DNA from: Nocardia bhagyanarayanae
GTDB lineage: Bacteria > Actinomycetota > Actinomycetes > Mycobacteriales > Mycobacteriaceae
Length of the DNA stretch: 64,000 nucleotides
NCBI RefSeq assembly: GCF_006716565.1
Contig: NZ_VFPG01000001.1
Span: 3,720,001-3,784,000, forward strand
Direction of reading: 5' to 3'
In this document: piece after piece, positions 17,923-27,664 of the stretch
Layout: each line of letters opens with the position of its first letter
Numbering within the stretch: position 1 is the stretch's first letter
Position numbers and translations under genes: made by a program
The notes under the pieces: model-generated
Told to the model about the DNA's origin: nothing
Database searches by the model: none
What the model saw: only the letters and a program-made list of their open reading frames with translations

Positions 17923-18934
17923 CGCCGATGCCGCCTTCGGACTGCGCGATCTGCTCGGCCTGCGCGACGCGGCGGCCTGGCTGTTCCTGCTCATCCTCGA
18001 GGTGACCATCGTCCTGTACATGGTCCGCAACTTCTCCGACGCGTCGCCGTTCGCCGCCGTCACGGGGCTGATACTGCTCGCGGTGGCGGGCATCCTGGTG
18101 CTGGTCATACCCGTGGATCCCTTGCCCTGGCCGGCAACGGTTTTCGTGGCCGCCTCCGGGCCGGTGGCGACCGCGTTGACCACCCTGCACATCGAGCAGG
18201 GCTGGTCGAAGCCGGTGTGGTCGGCGTTCGCCTCCTCGTACGTGCTCGCGGTGCTCGTGTTGCGCGGCAGGCTCGGGGCCGCATGGCTGGGTGTCGCGGG
18301 CGTGGCCGCGGTGGTCGCGGCCGTCGGCGCCACGGCCGGGCTGCGCGGCGGGTTCATCGCCGGGACCGTGGTGCCGATCGCGACGGTCGCCTCGGTCTCG
18401 GTGTGCGCCGCGATCATGCGGCCCACCCAGCGCTCACTGCGTCTGCTGCGCGAGGAGGCGACCATGCGCGCGGCGGCCGAAGCCACCATGGCCGCGGAGA
18501 ACGGTGAACGCGATCGGCAGCTGGCCAGGCTGGACAAGGTGGCGCGGCCGATCCTGGAGCGCATCGCCGACGGCATCGAGCTCACCGCCGCCGAGCGCGA
18601 ACAGTGCCGGCTGCTGGAAGCCGAACTGCGCGACGGACTGCGCGCGCCCCAGCTGGTCACCGACGAACTCAGCAGCGCAGCACGCGGCGCCCGATCCCGC
18701 GGCGTCGAGGTGGTGCTGCTGGACGACGGTGGTTTCGCCGGCGTGCCGCGCTGGGTGCGGCAACGGGTGATCGACGCGGCGACCAAGGAATTGGACGCGG
18801 CGAACGCGGGCACGGTCACCGTCCGCGTGCTGCCGATGGGCCGCCGCATCCTCGCGACGGTGCTCGCCAACGCCCCCGACACCGCCCGCCGCACCGAGAT
18901 CGACGCGGCGGGCGAGGTCACCGTCACCACCTGA
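17915..18934 (+). CDS. Membrane protein with degenerate kinase-like C-terminus
   Basis: 339 residues, overlapping the kinase gene by 8 bp. The first 180 residues hold about six membrane segments laid out like those of the kinase before it. A helical stretch follows (LRLLREEATMRAAAEATMAA, then ARLDKVARPILERIADGIEL) in the place of a phosphotransfer domain, but with no histidine in the helix core. The last third (VTDELSSAARGARSRGVEVV, DAATKELDAANAGTVTVRVL) recalls an ATPase-like fold without the glycine boxes. It may be a non-catalytic kinase homologue regulating the system. That is inference from position and layout. Confidence 0.65.
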   Translation: MVDADAAFGLRDLLGLRDAAAWLFLLILEVTIVLYMVRNFSDASPFAAVTGLILLAVAGILVLVIPVDPLPWPATVFVAASGPVATALTTLHIEQGWSKPVWSAFASSYVLAVLVLRGRLGAAWLGVAGVAAVVAAVGATAGLRGGFIAGTVVPIATVASVSVCAAIMRPTQRSLRLLREEATMRAAAEATMAAENGERDRQLARLDKVARPILERIADGIELTAAEREQCRLLEAELRDGLRAPQLVTDELSSAARGARSRGVEVVLLDDGGFAGVPRWVRQRVIDAATKELDAANAGTVTVRVLPMGRRILATVLANAPDTARRTEIDAAGEVTVTT

Positions 18935-18940
18935 GCCCGC

Positions 18941-19825
18941 TCACTCGAGCAGCGAGAAACGACCCGCCGTCAGCAAGCCGGTGATGGCGTCGATCTTCGC
19001 ATGCGGGGCGGCATAATCCGGGTGCCCGCGCAGCACAGCGGCGACATCGTGCAAGCGGATCATCTGTTCCTCGGCTTCGAGCACCGTCCGCCCGCCGGGA
19101 CTGACGGGGTGAGCCGCGAACTGCGGTGCCGCCGTATCGATGCGGCCGAGCTCCACCGCTTGCTCGACCCGTCTCGAACAGCGGCACGCCGCCCGCGGGT
19201 CGGCTATGCCGCACGAGGCGCTGAGAAACGCGGCGAGACGTTTCCTGGCGCGCTCCAACCGCTTTCGGTACGCGACGGGACTGATGTCGAGGATCCACGC
19301 CGCGTCCGTCGAGCTCACTTCGAAGACCTGGCCGAGGACGAACGCGACGCGTTCGTCACGGGCCAGGCATTGCAGCATGCCCTGGCTGCAGGCGAGCCGG
19401 ACCTCGCTGGACAGCAACGCCGCCTGCGGCCCGCGGTAGTCCTCGGCGGCCAGCCCATCGGTGAGACCGGCGCCGAATTCCTCCAGGCTGAGTTGGCGCG
19501 CTTCCTGCGGCGTCCGCGTGCGCAGATTGATCAGGTAGTTGACGCCGATGCGGTAGGCCCAGGTGAGCAGTTTCGCCTCGCCGCGGAAGGTGGCCAGGCG
19601 GGTGACCGCGCGGATCAGGATCTCCTGGGTGGCGTCCTCCGCCTCGGCCGGACGCCACACCATCCGCAGGGCCAGCCGGTAGATCGGGTCTTGCAGCATC
19701 CGGATGATCGCGGCGACCGCGTCCCGATCACCGTCCACCGCGCGGGCGACCAATTCCGCTTCCGCGCGCCGGATTTCCGCGGTTGTCTCGCTGTGGTCGC
19801 TTGCCGGGCCGTCCGCACTGCTCAC
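18941..19825 (-). CDS. ECF-like sigma-70 family RNA polymerase sigma factor
   Basis: 294 residues from GTG 19825, placed 8 bases after GGAGG. Sigma region 2 is clear: DPIYRLALRMVWRPAEAEDA, TQEILIRAVTRLATFRGEAK, LLTWAYRIGVNYLINL. Region 4 follows (FVLGQVFEVSSTDAAWILDI, SPVAYRKRLERARKRLAAFL). An extra C-terminal domain of about 75 residues begins with a cysteine cluster, CGIADPRAACRCSRR, and could bind metal or carry the regulation; no anti-sigma gene is adjacent. It lies 50 bp downstream of the dehalogenase on the same strand. Converges on the kinase-like gene with a 6-bp gap. Confidence 0.85.
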   Translation of the reverse strand: MSSADGPASDHSETTAEIRRAEAELVARAVDGDRDAVAAIIRMLQDPIYRLALRMVWRPAEAEDATQEILIRAVTRLATFRGEAKLLTWAYRIGVNYLINLRTRTPQEARQLSLEEFGAGLTDGLAAEDYRGPQAALLSSEVRLACSQGMLQCLARDERVAFVLGQVFEVSSTDAAWILDISPVAYRKRLERARKRLAAFLSASCGIADPRAACRCSRRVEQAVELGRIDTAAPQFAAHPVSPGGRTVLEAEEQMIRLHDVAAVLRGHPDYAAPHAKIDAITGLLTAGRFSLLE

Positions 19826-19875
19826 CGAGTCATCCTCCGTAGCGTGCCACCGTCTCGCAACCCCGTGGGCCGCGA

Positions 19876-20739
19876 TCACGCCGCCGACACCAGTGCGTGC
19901 TTGCGCAACCACTCGGCGACCGCCGACCCGATCTCGTGCGGCCGATCCTCCGGTGCGTGATGCCCGGCGGGCGGAATGGAGACCATCTCCGCGCTCGCGA
20001 AAGTGGTTGCGGCCCACCGCGCCGATTCTTCCGAGCCGAGACCGACGCCGTTCTCCAACACCATGATCAGCGTCGCGATCTCGGGTGTCTCGGCGAGGTA
20101 CCGGCCGTAGTTCCGCACGATGTCCACCACGTCGGCGGGCTCGCCGCCGAGCGGGATTTCCCTGGGCCACATCAGCAGCGGCTTGCGCGTGGCCGGCGTC
20201 GGGTAGGGCGCGCGGTAGACGTCGTGGACATCCTGCGTGAGATTCGTGACACCCCTGGGCAGGTTGAACTCGATGAACATGTTCTCCTCCAACACCATTC
20301 GCTCACCCTCCGCGGTGCGGAACTTGCGGAACAGTTCGGCGCCCAGCGGCGGCATCTCGGACCACTCCATCGGTCGCAGGAAGGTCTCGATCAGCGCGAT
20401 GCCGCGCACCCGGCCGGGATGGCGCGCGGCCCAGTCCATGCCCAGCGCGCCGCCCCAGTCGTGGCCGACGATGACCACCTCGTCCAGCCCGAGGCCGTCG
20501 AACCAGGCGTCCAGGTAGCGCGCGTGATCGACGAACCGGTAGTCGATGTCGGGCTTGCCCGAGTCGCCCATGCCGATGAGATCGGGAGCCAACGCCCTGG
20601 TCTGGTCGGTGACGTGCGGAATCACGTTGCGCCACAGATAGGAGGAAGTCGGGTTGCCGTGCAGGAACACCACGGGCACGGAACCCGAGCCGGTGTCGGT
20701 GTAGAAGATGAAGGAATCGAGAACGTCGATGGTGGCCAC
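19876..20739 (-). CDS. dhaA: Haloalkane dehalogenase
   Basis: 287 residues, alpha/beta-hydrolase fold. All key residues of the DhaA/LinB subfamily (HLD-II) are visible: halide-binding Asn29 in HGNPTSSYLWRN, nucleophile Asp94 and halide-binding Trp95 in GHDWGG, catalytic acid Glu118 in LIETFLRP, and the base histidine near residue 262 in GHHAPEDRP. It should hydrolyse halogenated alkanes to alcohol, halide and proton in the cytoplasm. The 159-bp divergent region to the YcaQ gene holds the inverted repeat CGACACAGCGGTGTCG (20817-20832), a possible operator. The sigma-factor gene follows. Confidence 0.92.
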   Translation of the reverse strand: MATIDVLDSFIFYTDTGSGSVPVVFLHGNPTSSYLWRNVIPHVTDQTRALAPDLIGMGDSGKPDIDYRFVDHARYLDAWFDGLGLDEVVIVGHDWGGALGMDWAARHPGRVRGIALIETFLRPMEWSEMPPLGAELFRKFRTAEGERMVLEENMFIEFNLPRGVTNLTQDVHDVYRAPYPTPATRKPLLMWPREIPLGGEPADVVDIVRNYGRYLAETPEIATLIMVLENGVGLGSEESARWAATTFASAEMVSIPPAGHHAPEDRPHEIGSAVAEWLRKHALVSAA

Positions 20740-20898
20740 AGAAGGCTCCTTTCAGCTGCTTGCACCCGTTTCGACACAGCGATCGCGCCGACTGTGACCG
20801 CTCGGTGTGTGACGCTCGACACAGCGGTGTCGCATCGAAAGAGCCGGATGGAAACGCGTCGACCGAACTTGTCGGACCCTCGTGGCATCCTTCGGAAT

Positions 20899-22098
20899 AT
20901 GCGGAAGATGAGCGCGGTGGCCGCGCGGCGGACGGCCCTGGCCGCGCAAGGGTTCGGCAGGCGGCGTCCGGCCGCCGTCACGCGCCGGACCGTGGCCGAC
21001 GTGCTCGCCAGAACCCAGCTGCTGCAACTCGATTCGGTGTCGGCGGTGGTCCGCGCGCACTACGCCCCGGTGTTCAGCAGGATCGGCGGCTACGATCGCG
21101 CGCTGCTCGACGAGGCGGCCTGGAGCCACAGCGCCAAGCGGCCGCGGCGGCTGGTCGAGTACTGGGCGCACGAGGCCGCCCTCATCCCCGTCGAGGACTG
21201 GCCGCTGATGCGCTGGCGGATGGTGCAGTACCAGCACGGTCGTTGGTCGGGGATGCGCAAGGTGCTCGACCGCAATCCGACGCTGGGCAAGGACATCCTG
21301 GACGTGATCCGGGATGTCGGCGCCGCGACCGCGGGAGAGGTGGAGCGGCATCTGGAGCTGGACAAGCCGCGGCCCAAGGGATCCTGGTGGAATCTCAGCG
21401 ACACCAAGATGATCTGCGAACAACTCTTCGCCGCGGGTGAGCTCTCCGTCGACAGGCGCGTCGGCTTCACTCGGCACTACGATCTCGCCGAGCGAGTGAT
21501 TCCCCCGGAGGTGTTGGCGCGCGACGTTTCCGAGGCCGACGCCGTCGTGGAACTGGTCCGCAGAGCCGCCACCGCGCTCGGCATCGGCACCGAGACCGAT
21601 CTGCGCGACTACTACCGCCTGCATCGCTCGCAGACCGAGCCGGCGATCGCGGCCCTGGTGGACGCGGGCGAACTGGAAGAGGTCGAGGTCGCGGGCTGGG
21701 GCAAGACCGCCTACCTGCGGTCCGGGGCGGCCACGCCGCGTCGCGTCGAGGGCGCCGCGCTGCTGTGCCCGTTCGACCCGCTGATCTTCTTCCGGCCGCG
21801 CACCGAGCGGATCTTCGACTTCCACTACCGCATCGAGATCTACACCCCCGAGCACAAGCGGGTGCACGGCTACTACGTCTTCCCCTTCTTGCTGGACGGG
21901 GAACTGGTCGGCCGGGTCGACCTGCGCGCCGAACGCGCGAGCGGGCGACTGCTCGTGCCGGCCGCGTTCGCCGAGCCGGGCCGCGACAACGCGGAGACCG
22001 CGGCGGCGCTGCGCACAGCCCTGCGCGAGATGGCGGACTGGCTGGAGCTGGACGACGTGGTGATCGGCGAGCGCGGCGAGCTGGCCGCGCTGCTGTAG
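20899..22098 (+). CDS. YcaQ-type winged-helix DNA glycosylase family protein
   Basis: 399 residues. The protein belongs to the winged-helix family of E. coli YcaQ and Streptomyces AlkX/AZL, DNA glycosylases that unhook interstrand crosslinks. Visible landmarks are RTQLLQLDSVSAVVRAHYAP near residue 40, SHSAKRPRRLVEYWAHEAAL, and FDFHYRIEIYTPEHKRVHGY with the C-terminal LDGELVGRVDLRAER. The catalytic Q-x-[QD] motif of YcaQ is not obvious to me (QLLQLD is the candidate). ATG 20899 and ATG 20908 are both possible. Its stop is 1 bp from the stop of the convergent next gene. Confidence 0.8.
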   Translation: MRKMSAVAARRTALAAQGFGRRRPAAVTRRTVADVLARTQLLQLDSVSAVVRAHYAPVFSRIGGYDRALLDEAAWSHSAKRPRRLVEYWAHEAALIPVEDWPLMRWRMVQYQHGRWSGMRKVLDRNPTLGKDILDVIRDVGAATAGEVERHLELDKPRPKGSWWNLSDTKMICEQLFAAGELSVDRRVGFTRHYDLAERVIPPEVLARDVSEADAVVELVRRAATALGIGTETDLRDYYRLHRSQTEPAIAALVDAGELEEVEVAGWGKTAYLRSGAATPRRVEGAALLCPFDPLIFFRPRTERIFDFHYRIEIYTPEHKRVHGYYVFPFLLDGELVGRVDLRAERASGRLLVPAAFAEPGRDNAETAAALRTALREMADWLELDDVVIGERGELAALL

Positions 22099-22099
22099 G

Positions 22100-22541
22100 T
22101 CAGATGTCGCGCTTGGGTCCGTAGCCGCGCATCTGGTCGCGCAGCGCGCCGTGCACCGCGTTGGACAGCCACGAGTTCAGCGAGACCCCGCTGGCCGCGG
22201 CCGCCTCCTCCGCCTTCGCCTTCATCTGCTCGACCAGTCGCAGCGTGACGCGGCTGATGTCCCCGGTCATCTCCTCGAAGGTCGGGTGCTCCTCGGCGGC
22301 GGCGTTCTTGCGCACGTCGACCGTGGCGTCGGTGCCGTCCACCGAGACGTGCACGGTGCGGTCCTCCAGCGCCGAGCTGACCTCGCCCGCCAGCTCGGAC
22401 AGCGCCGCGAGCAGCACGAGGCGGGCCGACGACTCGGTCGCCGAAGCCAGCGCGGCGGCGGTGGCCTGCGTCTTCTCGTCGCCGAGCGCCGCGGCCGCCA
22501 CCAGGTTCTCGCGCAGCTGCGCGGTGTACTTGTTCAGATCC

Positions 22542-22543
<2 letters not shown>
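22100..22543 (-). CDS. Ribbon-helix-helix (HicB/Arc-like) protein
   Basis: 147 residues. The C-terminal 45 residues form an Arc/CopG-type ribbon-helix-helix: strand SRVTLRLVEQMK, helix KAEEAAAASGVSLNSWLSNA, helix VHGALRDQM. The N-terminal 90 residues (MDLNKYTAQLRENLVAAAAL, then LVLLAALSELAGEVSSALED) are a helical partner domain often annotated as toxin-antitoxin HicB family in Actinobacteria. No toxin gene is adjacent, so it may be a stand-alone repressor. Direct repeats of TGATGTCA cover and precede its start, pointing to autoregulation. Confidence 0.8.
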
Positions 22544-23643
<1,100 letters not shown>

Positions 23644-23647
<4 letters not shown>

Positions 23648-25737
23648 CGACTCCGCGCCGTCCGCGTCGCACCGCGTCCCGCCCAGCGGGCGCACCCGAA
23701 CCCACTCCCGTCGAGCGGGAACGCACCGAAAGACCCACCGCCGAACCGGTGGCCGCGCAGCCGGAGACTGTCGCGCAGCCGCAGACCCCGGCGCAGCCCG
23801 AAGCCGCCGCGCAGCCCGAAGCCGCCGCGCAGCCCGAAGCCGCCGCGCAGCGCCGGCCCGAAACCCCGCAGCGGCCCGAGCAGGCCGAATCCCCGCGTGC
23901 CGAGTCGGGCAGAAGGTCCGACCGGGGCAAGAGGCAGCAGGCGGCTCAGGAACGGCAGCCGGAACAAGCACGGCAGAACGGCCAGAGCCGCAGATCCGGC
24001 CGCGGTCGCCAGGGCCGCCGCGGCGAGCAGCCGCCCGCCCAGCCGCCCGTGGTGGCGGCGCAGGACCGGCTCGGCACTCCGCCGAAGCTGCCCAAGAACG
24101 GTCTGCGCGTCTTCGCGCTCGGCGGCATCGGCGAGATCGGCCGGAACATGACCGTTTTCGAGTACGGCGGCAAGCTGCTGATCGTCGACTGCGGCGTGCT
24201 CTTCCCCGAGGACCAGCAGCCCGGCGTCGACCTGATCCTGCCCGACTTCCGTCCCATCGAGGACCGGATGGACGACGTCGTCGCGATCGTGCTCACCCAC
24301 GGTCACGAGGACCACATCGGCGCGGTGCCGTTCCTGCTGCGCATGCGCGGTGACATCCCGGTGATCGGCGCCAAGTTCACTCTCGCGCTGGTGGCCGCGA
24401 AGTGCCGCGAGCATCGGCTGCACCCCAAGCTCATGGAGGTCGTCGAGGGCGAGACCACCATCCACGGTCCGTTCGAGTGCGAGTACTTCGCGGTCAACCA
24501 CTCGATCCCGGACGCGATCGCGGTCGCCATCCGCACCCCGGCGGGCGTCGTGCTGCACACCGGCGACATCAAACTGGACCAGCTGCCGCTGGACGGACGG
24601 CTCACCGACCTGGCCGGTTTCTCCCGGCTCGGCGACGAGGGCGTCGACCTGTTCCTGGTCGACTCGACCAACGCCGAGGTGCCCGGTTTCGTCACGCCCG
24701 AACGCGAGATCGGCGGCGTGCTGGACAACGTGATCGGCAAGGCGCGCAACCGCGTGATCGTGGCGTCCTTCGCCAGTCACGTGCACCGCATCCAGCAGGT
24801 CGTCGACGTGGCCCAGAAGTACGGTCGCCGAATCTGTTTCGTCGGCCGCTCGATGGTCCGCAACATGCAGATCGCCCAGGACCTCGGCTACCTGACGGTG
24901 CCGGACGGCGTGGTCGTCGATCTCGACGTGGCCGCGACCCTGCCCGGCGACCGGCTGGTGCTCATCTCCACCGGCTCGCAAGGCGAACCGCTCTCGGCGC
25001 TGTCGCGGATGGCGCGCGGCGATCACCGGCAGATCCACATCCGCGCCGACGATCTGGTGGTGCTGGCCTCCTCGCTCATCCCCGGCAACGAGAACTCGGT
25101 GTTCGCCGTGGTCAACGGGCTGTCCAGGCTGGGAGCCACCGTCATCACCCAGCAGAACGCCAAGGTGCACGTCTCCGGACACGCCTCCGCGGGCGAGCTG
25201 CTGTACCTGTACAACGCGGTCCGGCCGACCAACGCCATGCCCGTGCACGGCGAATGGCGGCACCTGCGGGCCAACGCCGCGCTCGCGGTGGCCACCGGCG
25301 TTCCCGAGGACCGGGTGGTGCTCGCCGAGGACGGCGTGGTGGTGGACTTGGTGGACGGCATCGCGTCCATCGTCGGCCGGGTGCCGGTTGGCCACGTCTA
25401 TGTCGACGGCCTGTCCGTCGGCGATGTCGGCGAGTCCACGCTGTCGGATCGTCTGGTGCTCGGCGAGGGCGGGTTCATCGCCATCACCGTCGCCATCGAC
25501 GAGACCACCGGCAAGGCCGTGAGCACGCCGGAGCTGAGCGGTCGCGGCTTCTCCGACGACCCGACCGCGCTGGCCGCCGCCGCGGAACTGGTCGAGGCCG
25601 AGCTGCTGCGGCTGGCGGGCGAGGGCGTCACCGACACCCACCGCATCGCCCAGGGCGTGCGCCGGGTGGTCGGCCGCTGGGTCGCCGAGGCCTACCGCCG
25701 CCGTCCGATGATCGTGCCCACCGTCATCGCTGTCTGA
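23644..25737 (+). CDS. rnj: Ribonuclease J
   Basis: 697 residues, metallo-beta-lactamase/beta-CASP nuclease with 5'-3' exonuclease and endonuclease activity in RNA maturation and decay. The zinc motif HxHxDH is LTHGHEDHIGAVPFL near residue 217; further motifs are VNHSIPDAIAVAI, HTGDIKLDQ, SFASHVHRIQQVV and the late VSGHASAGELL. Residues 1 to about 135 are an added low-complexity Pro/Gln/Arg-rich region containing a perfect 18-bp repeat; core RNase J enzymes are nearer 555 residues. ATG 23644 has AGGAGGTG upstream. A strong bidirectional terminator follows. Confidence 0.95.
23791..23850 (+). repeat. 18-bp tandem repeat in the RNase J leader region
   Basis: GCGCAGCCCGAAGCCGCC is repeated exactly at 23791, 23809 and 23827, with six bases of a fourth unit. 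It encodes AQPEAA three times within the disordered N-terminal extension. Exact copies suggest recent slippage and likely length variation between strains. Confidence 0.85.
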
Positions 25738-25747
25738 TCCTGACATA

Positions 25748-25784
25748 CGAAAGCGCCGGAAGGCTTGGCCCTCCGGCGCTTTCG
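25748..25784. terminator. Bidirectional terminator between rnj and the lipoprotein gene
   Basis: CGAAAGCGCCGGA (25748-25760) and TCCGGCGCTTTCG (25772-25784) form a perfect 13-bp stem with an 11-nt loop, between two convergent genes. Confidence 0.85.
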
Positions 25785-25793
25785 CATATCGGC

Positions 25794-26345
25794 TTACTGA
25801 GCCTGGCAGGCCGCCGAGTCCAGCTTCGCCGAGCGCACGATGTTGCAGGTGAACTGGTGGGAGACCTTCCAGTCGCTACCCTCGGCGACGAACTCGACGA
25901 ACGCGTTCTCCACCGGCTGCCCGTCGATGGTGACCTTCGCGTCGGCCTTCAGCTTGCCGTCCTTGGGTTCCTGCACATTGGTGATCTCGACGGTCACCTT
26001 GTTGCGCTTGGCCGCGTCGACCAGCTTGTCGACCAGCTGCGGATCACGCTCGGCGTCCTCGATCCAGCTGATCTTCTCCTCGGAGCTCACCGACGGATCG
26101 AAGGCGCGGTTGATGCGCTCGTTGAGCAGCGAGGCGGCCGGCTTGGGCAGGTTCGGCGGCGTGGTGGTCGCGGGCGCCTTGCCCTCGACCGCCTTGTCCT
26201 CGTTCTTGCCCTCCTCGAACTTGCCCGCGGGCGAGGTGCTGGTGCTCGTGCTGGAGGAGTTGCTGTCGGAGCTGCACGCGCCGAGTGCGAACGCCGAAGC
26301 GGTCAGCAGGACGGCGACCGCGGCCCGAATGGAGCGGTGTTTCAC
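25794..26345 (-). CDS. Secreted lipoprotein, MTB12-like C-terminal domain
   Basis: 183 residues. A lipoprotein signal peptide ends at the lipobox LGAC (Cys24), followed by a Ser/Thr-rich linker. The C-terminal 110 residues (LLNERINRAFDPSVSSEEKI, LVDAAKRNKVTVEITNVQEP, NAFVEFVAEGSDWKVSHQFT) resemble the fold of mycobacterial low-molecular-weight antigen MTB12: a helix pair, then a beta sheet ending in W-K-(V/L)-S. It is anchored on the outer face of the membrane. Biochemical role unknown. It lies 60 bp downstream of a secreted DUF4189 protein on the same strand. Confidence 0.75.
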   Translation of the reverse strand: MKHRSIRAAVAVLLTASAFALGACSSDSNSSSTSTSTSPAGKFEEGKNEDKAVEGKAPATTTPPNLPKPAASLLNERINRAFDPSVSSEEKISWIEDAERDPQLVDKLVDAAKRNKVTVEITNVQEPKDGKLKADAKVTIDGQPVENAFVEFVAEGSDWKVSHQFTCNIVRSAKLDSAACQAQ

Positions 26346-26405
26346 GATTTTCCCCTGGTGAAGTGGTGTCGCGGTCTCGAAGCGGACGACGCGACGGTGT
26401 CGGAT

Positions 26406-26774
26406 TTACAGCGAGTAGCCCGCGGTGCAACGCCAGTCGACGACCCAGCCGCCGGACAGGCGCGAGAGTGCCGCCGCGCGGGCGTCGGAGTAGTTGGACC
26501 GCGCCGACGCGCTCCAGCGCGTGTTGGAGCTGGCGAGCACGCCGCAGCCGTTGGTCCAGGAGACCAGGGTGGAGCAGCCGTACCCGCAGACATCGATCGC
26601 GGCATCCTCTGCGGCGCTGTAACTTCCGTAGTTGTTGGCGATGCCGTAGGCGCCGTCGCTCGACACGGCGATCGCGCCGTAGTACCCGTATGCGGCCTGC
26701 GCCGGTGCCGTAGTGGCCAGCATCGAACCGACCGTTGCCACGATGACCGCGGCAGCGGTGAAGAACTTCTTCAA
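26406..26774 (-). CDS. Secreted DUF4189 protein
   Basis: 122 residues. A Sec signal peptide (KKFFTAAAVIVATVGSMLAT, cleavage after APAQA) is followed by a DUF4189 domain: YYGAIAVSSDGAYGIANNYG, YSAAEDAAIDVCGYGC, and WRCTAGYSL at the end. Four cysteines (two in CGYGC, one in NGCGVL, one in DWRC) could form two disulfides. DUF4189 proteins are small exported proteins of unknown function, common in Nocardia and Mycobacterium. The next gene downstream is an exported lipoprotein. Confidence 0.85.
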   Translation of the reverse strand: MKKFFTAAAVIVATVGSMLATTAPAQAAYGYYGAIAVSSDGAYGIANNYGSYSAAEDAAIDVCGYGCSTLVSWTNGCGVLASSNTRWSASARSNYSDARAAALSRLSGGWVVDWRCTAGYSL

Positions 26775-26930
26775 GGTGAATCCCTTCGAACTGAGAGTCC
26801 ACGACCCTTATGGACCAGTGACAAGCTACCGAGCAACCTCCCCGGAAGCCAGTCGTGGCTTTCCTTTCCGGAGATCGCGCGGGCCCGAACGTTCCGCCGG
26901 TTTCCGCCCGGCATCCGTTAGGGTCGGCAC

Positions 26931-27554
26931 GTGAGCATGGCACAACGGGAACGTCAGGCGCTGGTCGTCGCGATGTCGGAGGCCGGTCCGGACGCGCCGA
27001 CCCTGTGCGGTGCATGGACGGTGCGAGATCTCGCGGCGCACTTGATCGTTCGGGAACGCCGTCCCGACGCCGCCCCCGGCATCCTGCTGAAGCCGTTCGC
27101 GGGCTACCTCGAGTCGGTGCAGGAGCGCGTGGCGTGCAAGCCGTTTCCCGAACTGCTCGAACTCGTGCGGACCGGTCCGCCGTGGTGGTCGCCGCTGAAA
27201 CCGGTGGACGCGATGGTCAATCTCAGCGAGATGTTCGTCCACCACGAGGACGTGCGCCGCGCCGGACCGGACTGGGCGCCGCGCGAACTCGCCGAGTCCG
27301 ACGAGGCCAAATTGTGGGGTGTGGCGAGCAAGGTCGGCAAGATGGCCTATCGCAAATCGCCGGTGCCGGTGGTGCTCGCGACGCCGGACGGGCGCCGGGC
27401 GGAGGTGAAGTCGGCCGACGGCGCCGCTGTGACGCTCACCGGCAAACCGTCGGAACTGGTGCTGCACGCGTTCGGACGCGAGAACGTGCGCATCGAGACG
27501 GCGGGCGAGCCCGAGGCCGTCCGCGCGGTGCTGGAACTCGACCGCTCGTTCTGA
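26931..27554 (+). CDS. Mycothiol-dependent maleylpyruvate isomerase-like (TIGR03085) protein
   Basis: 207 residues of the DinB/MDMPI-like four-helix family. The N-terminus has RQALVVAMSEAGPDAPTLCG and AWTVRDLAAHLIVRERRPDA, where the histidine is a usual metal ligand; a second ligand pair is in SEMFVHHEDVRRA. Family members bind zinc or nickel and some use mycothiol as cofactor; the substrate is unknown here. TAGGGT (26919-26924) ends 6 nt before GTG 26931, supporting a leaderless start. Confidence 0.8.
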   Translation: MSMAQRERQALVVAMSEAGPDAPTLCGAWTVRDLAAHLIVRERRPDAAPGILLKPFAGYLESVQERVACKPFPELLELVRTGPPWWSPLKPVDAMVNLSEMFVHHEDVRRAGPDWAPRELAESDEAKLWGVASKVGKMAYRKSPVPVVLATPDGRRAEVKSADGAAVTLTGKPSELVLHAFGRENVRIETAGEPEAVRAVLELDRSF

Positions 27555-27664
27555 ACTCGGTCGCCGCTCCAGCGAGGCATTCGACTGTGATCCGGGGCGC
27601 TCGAGGCCCGCGATACGGGTGTTGCGGATGGTCTGGATGGGGCGTTTGCGGCTAGCCTGGGTCC

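Noticed and set aside
16576..18930. 784-codon open frame antisense to the two-component cluster
   Set aside because: Same pattern: low-complexity translation opposite three coding genes with proper motifs and overlaps.
23791..23850. Short repeats that might suggest a CRISPR array
   Set aside because: They are directly adjoining 18-bp in-frame copies without spacers, inside the rnj coding sequence. No CRISPR or cas gene was seen.
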